Shown piece by piece: positions 55,210-64,000 of a stretch of 64,000 nt of DNA (position 1 is its first letter; each line of letters opens with the position of its first letter). The notes beneath the pieces are model-generated. The model saw only the letters and a program-made list of their open reading frames with translations, did not search any database and was not told the DNA's origin. The position numbers and the translations under genes were made by a program. Location: the NCBI GenBank assembly GCA_028023455.1, contig JAQFVV010012496.1:3783764-3847763 (forward strand), given 5' to 3'. The DNA is from Epiperipatus broadwayi (lineage: Eukaryota > Onychophora > Udeonychophora > Euonychophora > Peripatidae).

Positions 55210-55800
55210 ATGGTGATCGTGTAATATTTCACTATTCCAATTACCACATGGAAAAATATAGATTGTAACATAATATTGAGAAATTTACCAAAGGATTGCG
55301 ATTTCAACATGGAAATTAATGTTATGTTATTAGATCAACTTCTGTAGGGCCTGCTAGATTAAAATTTCAAAAAAGTATTCTTGAGCAAACCTGATCTCAA
55401 CTATAAATATGTTATAGAGAAATGCTTCAAGCAAGAAAATATGTTTGATAATGCTTCAGAATTTTATTATCACATCAACTGGATAAAATCTCTCTCAGTA
55501 CAGAAAATGAATACAAGTACACTGGGTCCCAGTAGAATAAAATACTACACTTTCTTATTGCATTGCCAAATGTATATCATAAGTTCTGAAGAAGATTGCT
55601 GGTCAGTCGAAACTGTAAATTGTAAAAAAGGTGATAAATAAAGCATTGTGTAACATTAGTAAACTGAATGGACAATTTAGTATTATATGGTATAGAATAA
55701 AATACCTTGTGACATGCTATTGTTGTGGTAAAACTGATCATTTAAGTAAAAACTGCATACATAAAACATGCATTATTTGCCAGAAAAAGTGAACATTTAC
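55210..55800 (+). pseudogene. Ty3/gypsy element: gag remnant with zinc knuckle
   Basis: Frames read LPKDCDFNMEINVMLLDQLL and VFLSKPDLNYKYVIEKC, the C-x-F...L-x-D-x-L/V-x-x-G-L...L-x-x-P-x-L-x-x-x-x-A segment of gypsy Gag. After a foreign insert (about 55485-55660), YCCGKTDHLSKNC supplies a C-x2-C-x4-H-x4-C knuckle (near 55715). A second, broken knuckle (CIICQKK) follows. Stops and shifts occur. Confidence 0.85.
55575..55655 (+). repeat. Penelope-tail-like insert in gag
   Basis: AGTTCTGAAGAAGATTGCTG, then GTCAGTCGAAACTGTAAA and AATAAAGCATTGTG. The same string is at 51319. CTGAAGA and GAAAC flank a GATTG-CTGGT-CAGTC hairpin, so a hammerhead-like first half is present, but I see no stem III with T-H. 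Confidence 0.5.
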
Positions 55801-55859
55801 CATGCATCTGTCACACACGAGACCATAATATCAAAATTGAATAAACTATAAATCTGGGG

Positions 55860-55990
55860 GCATGAGTAATAATTATGATGTTAAGGAGCTTAATAACATA
55901 AACAATGATCACATACTGCTTGGTATGGACATCTGTGGTCAAACGTTACCAATGGAAGTAGATAGAGTGCAGGTCTATCATTGATATCAT
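55860..55990 (+). pseudogene. Ty3/gypsy element: protease remnant
   Basis: The frame reads DHILLGMDICGQTLPMEVD, like the segment leading to the D-T/S-G active site of retroviral-type aspartic proteases. The active-site triplet itself is lost (EVDRVQ). It lies between the zinc knuckle and reverse transcriptase, as expected. Confidence 0.6.
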
Positions 55991-56279
55991 ATAAAGATTA
56001 GTTGAAAATTAGTAGAGGGTCTTACACAAAAATAACACTTGCAAAATAAATATTACTGCAACAGATGCTAATGGTAATAAAATTGATATGCATAGAAGAA
56101 TAACATTATCTATAAATCTAAATTCAAGAGTCAAATTTTATCACTGCATATCATTAACAAGGACTTTAATCCAGTACTTGGATTGAAATAAAATCTTTGT
56201 TTTTACTTTACTTTCGAGTGGTAAGTTAAAGCGCAATTTAAAACTTACTGCTTGGATTGATTAGATTTTACCCTTTAGA

Positions 56280-57600
56280 AATTTGTATAAACATCATAAA
56301 AATGTTCACTTGGAAACTATAGTGTGGAAGAAGTACCCTGGGGTCATTTATGTTTAGACTAATGGAGTTAAAATATGACCGGTCAATGTTGAATTAATAT
56401 AGGAAGCACAACCTATTATCGGTAAATGATGTAAAGTTTTATTTGGTCTATCTTAAAAACTATTAAAATGGAATACTACTACTGCTTGAAGATTCATACT
56501 GAGCTACATGATTACCAAATCAGATGGAAAATTTTAGACTGTGAGAAAACTACTCTATTACATTAAGATGCCTATCCAGTTCTTAGAATAGGTGCAGTAT
56601 GGCCTTCATTGCTAAAAGCTTTGTACTTCACAAAAATAGACCTCAATGCTGTGTTCCACCATATTTCATGACAAAAAGAATAGTGAAGTTATTATCATTA
56701 ACCACACATATATGATTTTATAAGTATAATGAATTGCCATATAAAATTATAGTGGCACTGAATATTTTCCAAGCAAAAGCAGATAATCTTTTTTATGGCA
56801 TGGGTGGTATTATTCCATACTTAGATGATATTTTGATCATCATAGAATTGAAGTTGAAATTAGGAAGGTGAGTGAACATAGATTGTTCAAAATTGGATAA
56901 AGCAGGAGCCAAGATAAATGCATCAAAATGTTTCTAGTCTACAAATGAGATAAAATTTATTGGGCACTTTATAAATAAAAATGAAAAGTATCATCAAACA
57001 AGATGAAGACCATAAAAATACTGCAACTTTAAGAAATGTAAAAGAGTTAAAACATTTTTAAAACTGAAGGAAAGTTTCATTGCTATCACTGTTGTATTGA
57101 TTGTTAAAAAAGAAACAATGTTGGAAATGGTCTAAGGAACATGATTTGGCTTTTTGAAAAGTCAAGGATCTCTTAATTTCAAATCAACCCCTGATATACT
57201 ACCATAGTAACCTGGGTATTATTACTACTACATATGGATTGGAATACGGTGTTGAAGTTGTCAAAGCCTTGAGAACATTTTCAGAAGATTAAAAAAATGT
57301 ACAGTCAGATTGACACAAGTGTTAGCAGTTATTTTCACCATCAAGAAATTTCATCAGTATATTTATGGACAAAATAAAATTCCGCATGGTTCATCATCTG
57401 CTTCTAGGAACATTTGGTACTGGAAATAAATCCTGAACACATAAGTCAACACATGGCACACTGTATAAATGTAGTCAGGATATGATTATGAACTAGTATA
57501 TAAGCCTTGAAAGCAGATTGGACATGAGGATGTTTTACCACACCTATCTGACACTAAAGAAAGATAGTATGGTTTTAACAAGTTAAATTATATATACACC
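56280..57600 (+). pseudogene. Ty3/gypsy element: reverse transcriptase and RNase H remnant
   Basis: In order: YFTKIDLNAVFHHIS (first catalytic Asp block), ELPYKIIVALNIFQAK, GIIPYLDDILII (catalytic Y-x-D-D as Y-L-D-D, near 56820), AKINASKCF and KFIGHFI. Then RNase H pieces ITTTYGLEYGV and LAVIFTIKKFHQYIYGQ, and the connection YELVYKP.KQIGHEDVLPHL. Frameshifts and stops between blocks. Order and spacing agree with a chromovirus/Mag-like pol; I cannot place the clade. Confidence 0.9.
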
Positions 57601-57624
57601 ATGAATTATACTTTGTTTAATGGT

Positions 57625-57870
57625 TCTATACAGAGGCAAAACTCTCCATACAGTAGTGCCACTCAATGCAAGTAAGAGTAATCAATGGATGCAGGAAGAT
57701 TTGTGTATAAAATCCCTATCCCGTCTCTACTCATCCAATATTCCCAGGCTAGTTTCTAGTTTGTGGCTTGCTCTGAGTGGCACTAATCTATGGAGAGTTT
57801 TGCCTCTGGGTAAACAGCTTGTATAGGCATAAAGAATGGTGATCATGTGATATTTAATGGTTTTATAATC
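57625..57870. repeat. HhB dimer inserted in gypsy pol
   Basis: GAGGCAAAACTCTCCATACA and GAGAGTTTTGCCTC are inverted. Right end: CATAAAGAATGG and ATCATGTGATATTTAATGG. Only the left arm has ribozyme sequence, and half of its core is deleted. It separates RNase H from integrase. Confidence 0.88.
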
Positions 57871-57929
57871 AGTACACTAAACAAGACCAAGGTTTTATCC
57901 AGTTACTGATATGTTTTAAAATATGGTTG

Positions 57930-58620
57930 ACTAGAAAGGCATCCAATTGAAACTGTAATGCCAATTTGGAATTTATGAGATAGCTTATCATCTTGCAATG
58001 ATTATGTGTTAATGACTAACTGTGTACTTGCATTACCAGAAGGCTAAAATTAAATAGTTTATTTACTTAATCAAAGAAATCCTGGAGTCATAAAACCTTT
58101 AGCTAGATCATATGGCCAGTGGCCAAATCCGAGCAGTGAAATAGAATAAATAGTAAACAAATGTGCAAATTGTTAGTCAACTGCTAAATTACCATCTAAA
58201 ACACTTGATGCATGGCCTAAGTTAATGCATCCTTGGAAATGATTACATTAGACTACACACATACCAGGTGTGCATGGATGTATAATTTTGAGAATTGTTA
58301 TGTTTCCACATTGGACTGAATATAAGATAGTTAAAAAAATATGAGTGCATAATGTACAATTGAAGCTGTTGGAAATTTTTTTTGCTACATGTGGTTATTT
58401 GGAGATTATTATAAATGATAATGAGACTGGTTTTGACTCTCAGCAATTTATGAATTATTTAGACGATAAAGGGATATGGTACATTCATCCTCCATCTTAT
58501 CATCCCGAGAGTAATGGCATAGCTCAGAAAGTCATTCAACATTTGAAGCTTACATGGAACAAAACTTGTTATAAGGATATACCAAAAGCATTAGTTGAAG
58601 CTATCAACACTTTACTCCAT
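57930..58620 (+). pseudogene. Ty3/gypsy element: integrase remnant
   Basis: GVIKPLARSYGQWPNPSSEIE and CANC are the remains of the H2C2 zinc module (first His lost). The open frame 58345-58632 reads IIINDNETGFDSQQF (second catalytic Asp region) and HPPSYHPESNGIAQKVIQ (the S-x-x-x-H-P-x-x-N-G-x-A-E/Q segment; the catalytic Glu is Q here). The frame ends at a LINE 3'-end insertion. Confidence 0.9.
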
Positions 58621-58631
58621 GTACAGCAATG

Positions 58632-58895
58632 AGGTGATACTGACCTCATTGAAAAAATTAAAAGACTGAAGTGGAGTTGGGCTGGATATGTTATTAGCAG
58701 TGATGATAATAGATGGATAATTTAAATATTAAACAGGATTCAAGAGACCGAAAAAGACCCAGAAAGAGACCACATGTAAGATGGATAGATGAAATAAAAA
58801 AAGTAGAAGCTAAAGATCGGAGAAGATGGATTGAACTTGAGACCTTCATTCTGCATTGGATTAATAATGGTTGCTGCTGCTGATGATGATGACAG
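58632..58895 (+). pseudogene. RTE-type LINE 3' end inserted in integrase
   Basis: It starts GATACTGACCTCATTGAAAA and carries the L-K-W-S-W-A-G module and R-P-R-K-R-P-H-V-R-W-I-D-E-I, ending TTGGATTAATAATGG and GATGATGATGAC. It matches 20560-21430 and 5240-5480. A strongly 5'-truncated insertion, and later than the gypsy element. Confidence 0.88.
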
Positions 58896-58899
58896 CAAC

Positions 58900-59460
58900 T
58901 AACAAGATACCAGACAAATTAATAATGCACTGACATTCCTGCAATCACTTTTCTAAGTTGTTTCTAACTACAATTAAAAAAATTAAGAGCGCAGTTTTGA
59001 TTGTGAAAATTTAAAATTGGAAAGCATATGGACACATGATGTTTAAAAATAAATGATAAATGAATACCAGGAGTGATAATGCAAACTTATCAAAGCAGCT
59101 GTGACTGGTAAAAGTAAAAATTGAAAATAAAATAAGAAGACATGTAAATCATTTTCATCTTCGTTCAAATGTTTCTGTTTTTGAATGTATATTAGCAATG
59201 GATGAAGACCACACAAATATGAAGGAAATAGAACAATAAATACTTTGTTAATTGAACAAAAAATTGATAGAGACCAAGTGGAAATAAATGACTACAGTAT
59301 AGATGAAATAATTGAGCCTGAGGAAGATTACATTATTACTAGATTGCTACAAGAAGAACAAACTATCACAAATTCACAAGAGAAGAAAAAATACTTTCTT
59401 CTAGGAACATTAATGGACTATATATATGATTGAAATCTTCATTCATAGATTAGGGAGAGG
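58900..59460 (+). pseudogene. Ty3/gypsy element: integrase C-terminus and polypurine tract
   Basis: Frames read KIRRHVNHFHLRSNVSVFE, the R-R-H-V-x-H-L/F-x-x-R segment that ends many gypsy integrases. An acidic 62-codon frame (59245-59433) follows. AGGGAGAGGA (59452-59461) is a polypurine tract followed directly by TTGGAATG, so a 3' LTR could start with the TG at 59463. No matching 5' LTR is seen upstream of 55210. Confidence 0.7.
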
Positions 59461-59765
59461 ATTGGAATGTCTTTGCATATATTATATAGATTGTAAGTAA
59501 AATGAATTTCATAATTATGTAAATGCATACAGATTGTTCCTAAATTTATTATCTTAATTTTAATACACTTAAAAAAAATTACAAACTCTAGACTACGTAA
59601 ATTAGCCATTTATATGCCAAAGTTCAGACTTATATAAAAACCCTTATTTAAAATTAGAAAACAAAAGAAATGGCAAATTAGTAATAATTTTTATTAGTCA
59701 TTAGATTAGAGATTATCCTCTTAATGAATAATATTTATGTAATGTAATTTTCACTCACATGCAAA
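59461..59765. other. Possible 3' LTR remnant
   Basis: If the polypurine tract at 59452 is real, LTR sequence should start here. I found no repeat of it elsewhere in the window, so the call is open. CTTTTAACCCCTTGTGA-like and AAAGTAGGGACTGATTTT-like strings recur at 59700-59790 and 60030-60135. Confidence 0.3.
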
Positions 59766-60140
59766 GATAGGGGCTGGTTTCTATTCACTTTTAACCCCTT
59801 GTGATAGGTATAATCATAAACATGTGACCAAAGATATATGAAAAAGATGTATAGTCCTCAATATGCACATTTCTTACTGAACCAGCACTTATCAGTTGGC
59901 CCAGATCACATTCTCTTACACATATCTTTAGGAAATAACTACAATTTAATTGGAGTGTCAAACTTTCTGCCCCCACAACTTTGACTCAAACCTCTTTCTG
60001 AAAGTATATTCATAATTTTTGTTAGTCATTCATAGGACTTGAGATTATCCACTTAATGAATAATATTCCAGTAGTGTAATTTTTATTACCCCACTAACAT
60101 GCAAAGTAGGGACTGATTTTTTATTCTCTTTTAGCACAGC
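59690..60140. repeat. Direct repeat around an HhA fragment
   Basis: TAATAATTTTTATTAGTCAT, AGAGATTATCCTCTTAATGA, ATAATATTTATGTA and CATGCAAAGATAGGGGCTGG at 59685-59778 recur at 60010-60115. Between them is a decayed HhA left arm (59770-59990) whose minus core reads CTGATAA, GTGCTGGTTCAGTAA, GAAA and TGTGCATATTG. Confidence 0.75.
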
Positions 60141-60380
60141 AGATAAAAGCCTGTTCCTATCTTGTGTGTGATTGATGTATTGAAATTTACACTACAGAAA
60201 TATTATTCATTAATTGGCTAATTAGTACCTGAAAAGTGTGTATGCTCAGCAAGAATAAAGAAAACATGGAGTAAATATGATCCATTTATTTTTAATAACA
60301 GATTGTCAAGTATGTTAAAATATTGAATTGCCAGAAGGGTAATTGTTCTGGAAGACAAACACACTCACATGCACACAAAG

Positions 60381-60417
<37 letters not shown>

Positions 60418-61235
60418 AACTGTAACAACCACATGTGTAAAAGACTTTGTAATTAAAACACCTAATGTTATTTATATTATCCTGTGTATGTGAGAAGCGA
60501 AAGATGCAACTTGAGGAATAATAGTAGGCTATATTTATTTCTTATGGAATCCTAAACCATTTATTTCTTATTTATTCATATTTATTTTGTTAAAATAATT
60601 TTTTTATTACTAACATTGTGTTAATTTATTTAAACTTTTTGATGCTGTCTCGACTGATATCTCAGGACAAGCTAAATAGATAGCGGTTACCAAATGGAAG
60701 TTCAAATTAATGCCTAGTTTGGTTTTTAGTTTTTGCCTTTATTAATGCATAAATTGTAGTTTTGACTCACAAGGCATCATTGATAAAGCATAAGACAGAA
60801 ATTGACCTGAGAATGGGAATTAAATTGCACTAATATTTGATAAACACTAAAAACTCAAGTTTACAATAGATGACACTAGAATAGAGACGGTAGACTGCTC
60901 TTATTAAATAATAACAACAATAACCTGGAAGATTTAGATCAGTTCATAAGTTGAAGATACCTGGTTCTATTCTCAATAGAGTAAAGGACAAAGAAATGTT
61001 TAATCAATAGAAAGGAAGTGTTATTTTCAAATCAGTCATTTTAATGCTTAAATACCACACAACTAAACATGTGATCATTAATTAAAAAAAACTTAGCTTT
61101 AATAAATATTGATTTCTTTCATCTGTAGTATTGCATTGGCTACATTTTTAAATAATATATTTTGTTTTGTTTGTGCGATTTTGCAGTCTGAATTCTTTTT
61201 TAAATTCACACACACACACATATATATATATAATC
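60141..61235. other. Unassigned DNA with a CA/TA microsatellite
   Basis: ACACAC...ATATAT at 60380-60416 and again at 61206-61230. No coding trace. CCTGGTTCTATTCTC (60960) is a weak B-box-like string. Confidence 0.4.
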
Positions 61236-61239
61236 AACA

Positions 61240-61490
61240 AACCTCACATGATCACTATTCTTTATGCTTACATAATCTGTTTACATACAGGCAAAACTCT
61301 ATATAGTAGCGCCACTGAGCGCAAGCTAGAGTAATCAATGGATGCAGGGAGGTTTGGACATAAAATGTCTAGTCTGGGTGTATTGGAGTAGGCATTAGAT
61401 AGGGATTTTACGCACAAACCCTCCTGCATCCATTGATTACCCTGGTTCACACTGAGTGGCGCTACTATATAGTTTTTCCTGCATATGTAT
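61240..61490. repeat. HhB head-to-head dimer, short
   Basis: CAGGCAAAACTCTATATAGT and ACTATATAGTTTTTCCTG are inverted ends. AGTAATCAATGGATGCAGGG and CCTGCATCCATTGATTACCC face each other. The ribozyme halves near the centre are mostly deleted, leaving TAGTCTGGGTGTATTGG. The left outer end CACATGATCACTATTCTTTA is kept. Confidence 0.9.
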
Positions 61491-62450
61491 AGAATATAGA
61501 TTTTTTGTTATTAATAAACCATTTTGCAATAAAACTTTAACCAATATATACTACAACACTATAGTTTAGAAATAAATTATTTGATTATAGCCGTATGAAC
61601 TCCAATTTAAGTACAGAATTTAACAAACATTATATATACATAACGTTTTCCAATTTCTGATTACTGACACAGTTGACTTTTTCTCACCCGTCAAAGCTAA
61701 GATCAGCTGTCCAAATTTTTATTTTAGAAACAGTTTTTCTAAAAATGATTTTTTCACATGCGATGGACAACTAGAGTTCAAGTTTGATAAACGTGAGGAA
61801 TGCGAACAGCATGCCAAGCAGTCCGCTGATGTCCCAATTGAATTACTGACTTAGAAGACATTCACAATCTTCTCCTACCAATAGAAAATACTTAATTTAG
61901 CTCGTCTAAAACATCAGCAACAGCTAGTTACAATCAATCACAACCAACATCAAGATGCACGTCAGATAAAAGAAACAGTTTCTACAAAAGTTGAAAAATG
62001 TTCTATTAAGAAATATAGCTTCAGATATATTCAAAGAAGTCAAATGGTAAATAAGTAACGAATTAAGAAAACGGCAAAGTTCTAATACAGTATATACGTA
62101 CACATGGAAAGAATAATTATGCTGAAATAAATTCAAAATATTTAAGTATGCTAACGTTTAATCATTTATTAATCAAATCATTTATAACTGTCGAATTATC
62201 TCGGTCAATTTACAACCGCAACTTAATTCCTAGCTCTTTACGTAAATATGTTCAATCCTTTATTTTAACAAAAAATATATATATTTGATACCTTCACAGA
62301 AGCATTATATCAAAGATTATTTGTTTTATACCCGGCAGATATATTCATATATATTTAAAATATCAGATTAATCTGTATATTTTTTCTCTAACTAATATTA
62401 ACTAAATATCCTTTTACTAATGCTGATTAGAAATATGAATTTTTTCTACA
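61491..62450. other. Unassigned DNA
   Basis: AT-rich with no recognised repeat. A GC-richer patch lies at 61670-61880. Confidence 0.35.
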
Positions 62451-62454
62451 GTAC

Positions 62455-62575
62455 AGACTTTTCGTACCTGCACTTATATATGTAATATATAGGGGGTTTG
62501 AACTCAAACTTTCACACGACCCTCAACCATCCATGCTATCTCATACCGCTGATGTTCAAATCCCCTATAATGCTA
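62455..62575. repeat. HhA miniature with large internal deletion
   Basis: The left end ACCTGCACTTATATATGTAA, GGGGGTTTGAACTCAAACTT and TCACACGACCC runs to CTCATACCGCTGATG, then jumps to TTCAAATCCCCTATAAT, the outer right end. Both outer ends are present and nearly all else is lost. Confidence 0.8.
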
Positions 62576-62651
62576 ATTAGCTAAATAAGATTTGCCTTCG
62601 AGTGGTCACTGGAAAAAAAAGCCTATTTATGACCTGAAAATATTCTCAAGG

Positions 62652-62729
62652 TTCACCCGGATCAGATTCAAATCTTAGATCGTGGATATGGCATGTAGAC
62701 ATGCTAATCACTATGCCATGAGACACCTC
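62652..62729 (-). repeat. tRNA-like SINE unit, S2 family
   Basis: Minus strand: GGCATAGTGATTAGCATG as A-box region (62718-62701) and AGATTTGAATCTGATC as B-box region (62676-62661). Shares GCATAGT-G/T-GTTAGCAT with 47241. CGGGTGAACC closes the 3' end. A tRNA fold is poor. Confidence 0.62.
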
Positions 62730-62730
62730 T

Positions 62731-64000
62731 ATATTAAAAATTAGATTTTATATGTAAACACTAGCGTAGTTTTTTTTAAAGAATCTTACCAATGAGCTAA
62801 AATAATGGATTTACGTCTGAAGTAATGACTCATTTACAAAAAAAAATCTAATTTAGAAATGTTTATCTATAAATATATAATTATTTGCCCTTTAATCGTA
62901 CTTTAAACAAAATGTATGTGTGAATAAATACTAGCATGACATTTACTCGAAAATATCATGACCGACTAAATTAGTTTATATATTTGTAAAGTTGTTATTA
63001 AAATTGTTATGTGTATATGCTGGTCGGACGGGAAGTAAATAAACTATACTCTAGAAAAGTAGGCTATGTCAATATAGCAGATTAAAAAAGCATGCTAATT
63101 TGCAAAAATATGCAAATTGGGTGAAGCTAATGTAAATATTAAATTAGCCGCAAGTATATGTGACAGTAGCAGCACATTACCATGAAATGCAGTAATTGTG
63201 CCGTTAAGTGTGTGTGGCAACGTGTGTGATGATCAGTGCATGCAAAGAATAGTACAGTGAAGTGTAAAGTTTAATACAATGATGAGGAAATACAAGAAGA
63301 TTCTCTTACTTCATCTACATGTGTGTTTATTCTAAAACAATCAGTAAGCAAAACTAGTAGTATTACTTAAAATATGCTACTTATTAGTATTTTATGTATA
63401 TGGAGTAAATAAACTCAAATTGTAAAGTTTATACTGTGGTTCATGTAATTTATTCCACAATGAAGTGTTGACATCAATATTGTGTCTGCATACAGCACAA
63501 TAATTTTTGCCAACAGTTAAAAGAACTTACAAAAAGGAACAGAATGGAACACTTCATAGTTCACAAAACCTGGTGGACTATGTTAGTCAGTTAATATTAA
63601 GATAGATAAACAGAATAGCTTCATATTACCTGAAATTAATGCATAAGTCAGGAAAGAGATCACTGATGCTGGTACTTTATGGAGAATACCTGATATGCAT
63701 GACAATGCTGAGTATAATCACCAAAATAAACAGTGGAAATGTTGACAAACAAAACATTTGGGAGCCATCCCTATATTAATCCCCAAAAAAGAATGAGAAG
63801 AGGGAGACAAAGTTAGAAAACATTAAGTTCAATTGAGAATAAACAGTTTGGATACATGATACACTATAAAAGAAATGGCAGACTGGAGCTATATCAAAAC
63901 TGTTATCAAAACAATTACTTGCAATACAATTGGACAATGGTAAAGAAGTGAGAAGAGATGATCATATTAGAAACTGCTTAAGTGATTCACTTGATAAAAT
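62731..64000. other. Unassigned DNA to the window end
   Basis: None of the Hh families, and no clear coding trace. Frames in 63500-63800 look slightly protein-like but carry no motif I can name. Confidence 0.35.

Overview
This is an AT-rich stretch of animal (invertebrate metazoan) nuclear DNA. I found no intact host gene, rRNA or CRISPR array. The longest recognisable coding traces all belong to retroelements: an RTE-type LINE, two Ty3/gypsy elements, a Penelope-like element with a GIY-YIG domain, and the C-terminus of another LINE. The rest is short interspersed and foldback repeats, tRNA-like SINE pieces, a hAT MITE and long triplet microsatellites. This mix fits a repeat-rich mollusc, cnidarian or flatworm genome. 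I cannot fix the species from the sequence.

The main result is that the four commonest repeat families, named HhA, HhB, HhC and HhD here, each carry a hammerhead-ribozyme-like core. The core has a CTGANGA box, a small stem II hairpin, GAAA, a very short or palindromic stem III, a T-H cleavage site, and flanks that pair as a stem I with an internal loop. The clearest case is HhD at 31391-31441, where every conserved core position is present. In HhA and HhB, stem I and stem II show paired (compensatory) changes between copies. Hammerheads are known in Penelope-like elements and in small retrozymes, so these families are probably non-autonomous relatives. Each family occurs as single arms and as head-to-head inverted dimers (foldbacks). 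In every dimer checked the two ribozyme strands point away from the centre. The Penelope-like remnant at 11640-13460 has the same head-to-head layout.

Layout. 0-5 kb: HhA arms, an LTR-like unit on the minus strand and a minus-strand LINE. 5-11 kb: LINE 3' end, foldbacks, an AAT/AAG microsatellite and a 2.08 kb solo-LTR-like unit. 11-17 kb: the Penelope pair, an HhA dimer and a hAT MITE with a perfect 8-bp target duplication. 17.2-21.4 kb: one LINE (endonuclease, reverse transcriptase, 3' end) split by several Hh insertions and ending in repeated 3'-end units. 22-25.3 kb: a 1.4 kb palindrome flanked by HhB arms. 25.3-27.6 kb: a minus-strand gypsy element carrying a large TTC/TTA tract. 28-33 kb: microsatellite, LINE trace and the HhD dimer. 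33.7-37 kb: a second LINE split by foreign DNA and an HhB dimer. 37-41 kb: two HhA dimers, a minisatellite and a tRNA-like unit. 42-53 kb: HhC arrays, tRNA-like SINEs and a LINE C-terminus. 55.2-59.5 kb: a plus-strand gypsy element from gag to polypurine tract, itself carrying three insertions. 59.5-64 kb: Hh fragments and unassigned DNA.

All protein-coding traces are frameshifted or stop-interrupted, so nothing here is likely to make a working protein. The interest lies in the RNA-structured repeats and the nesting order.
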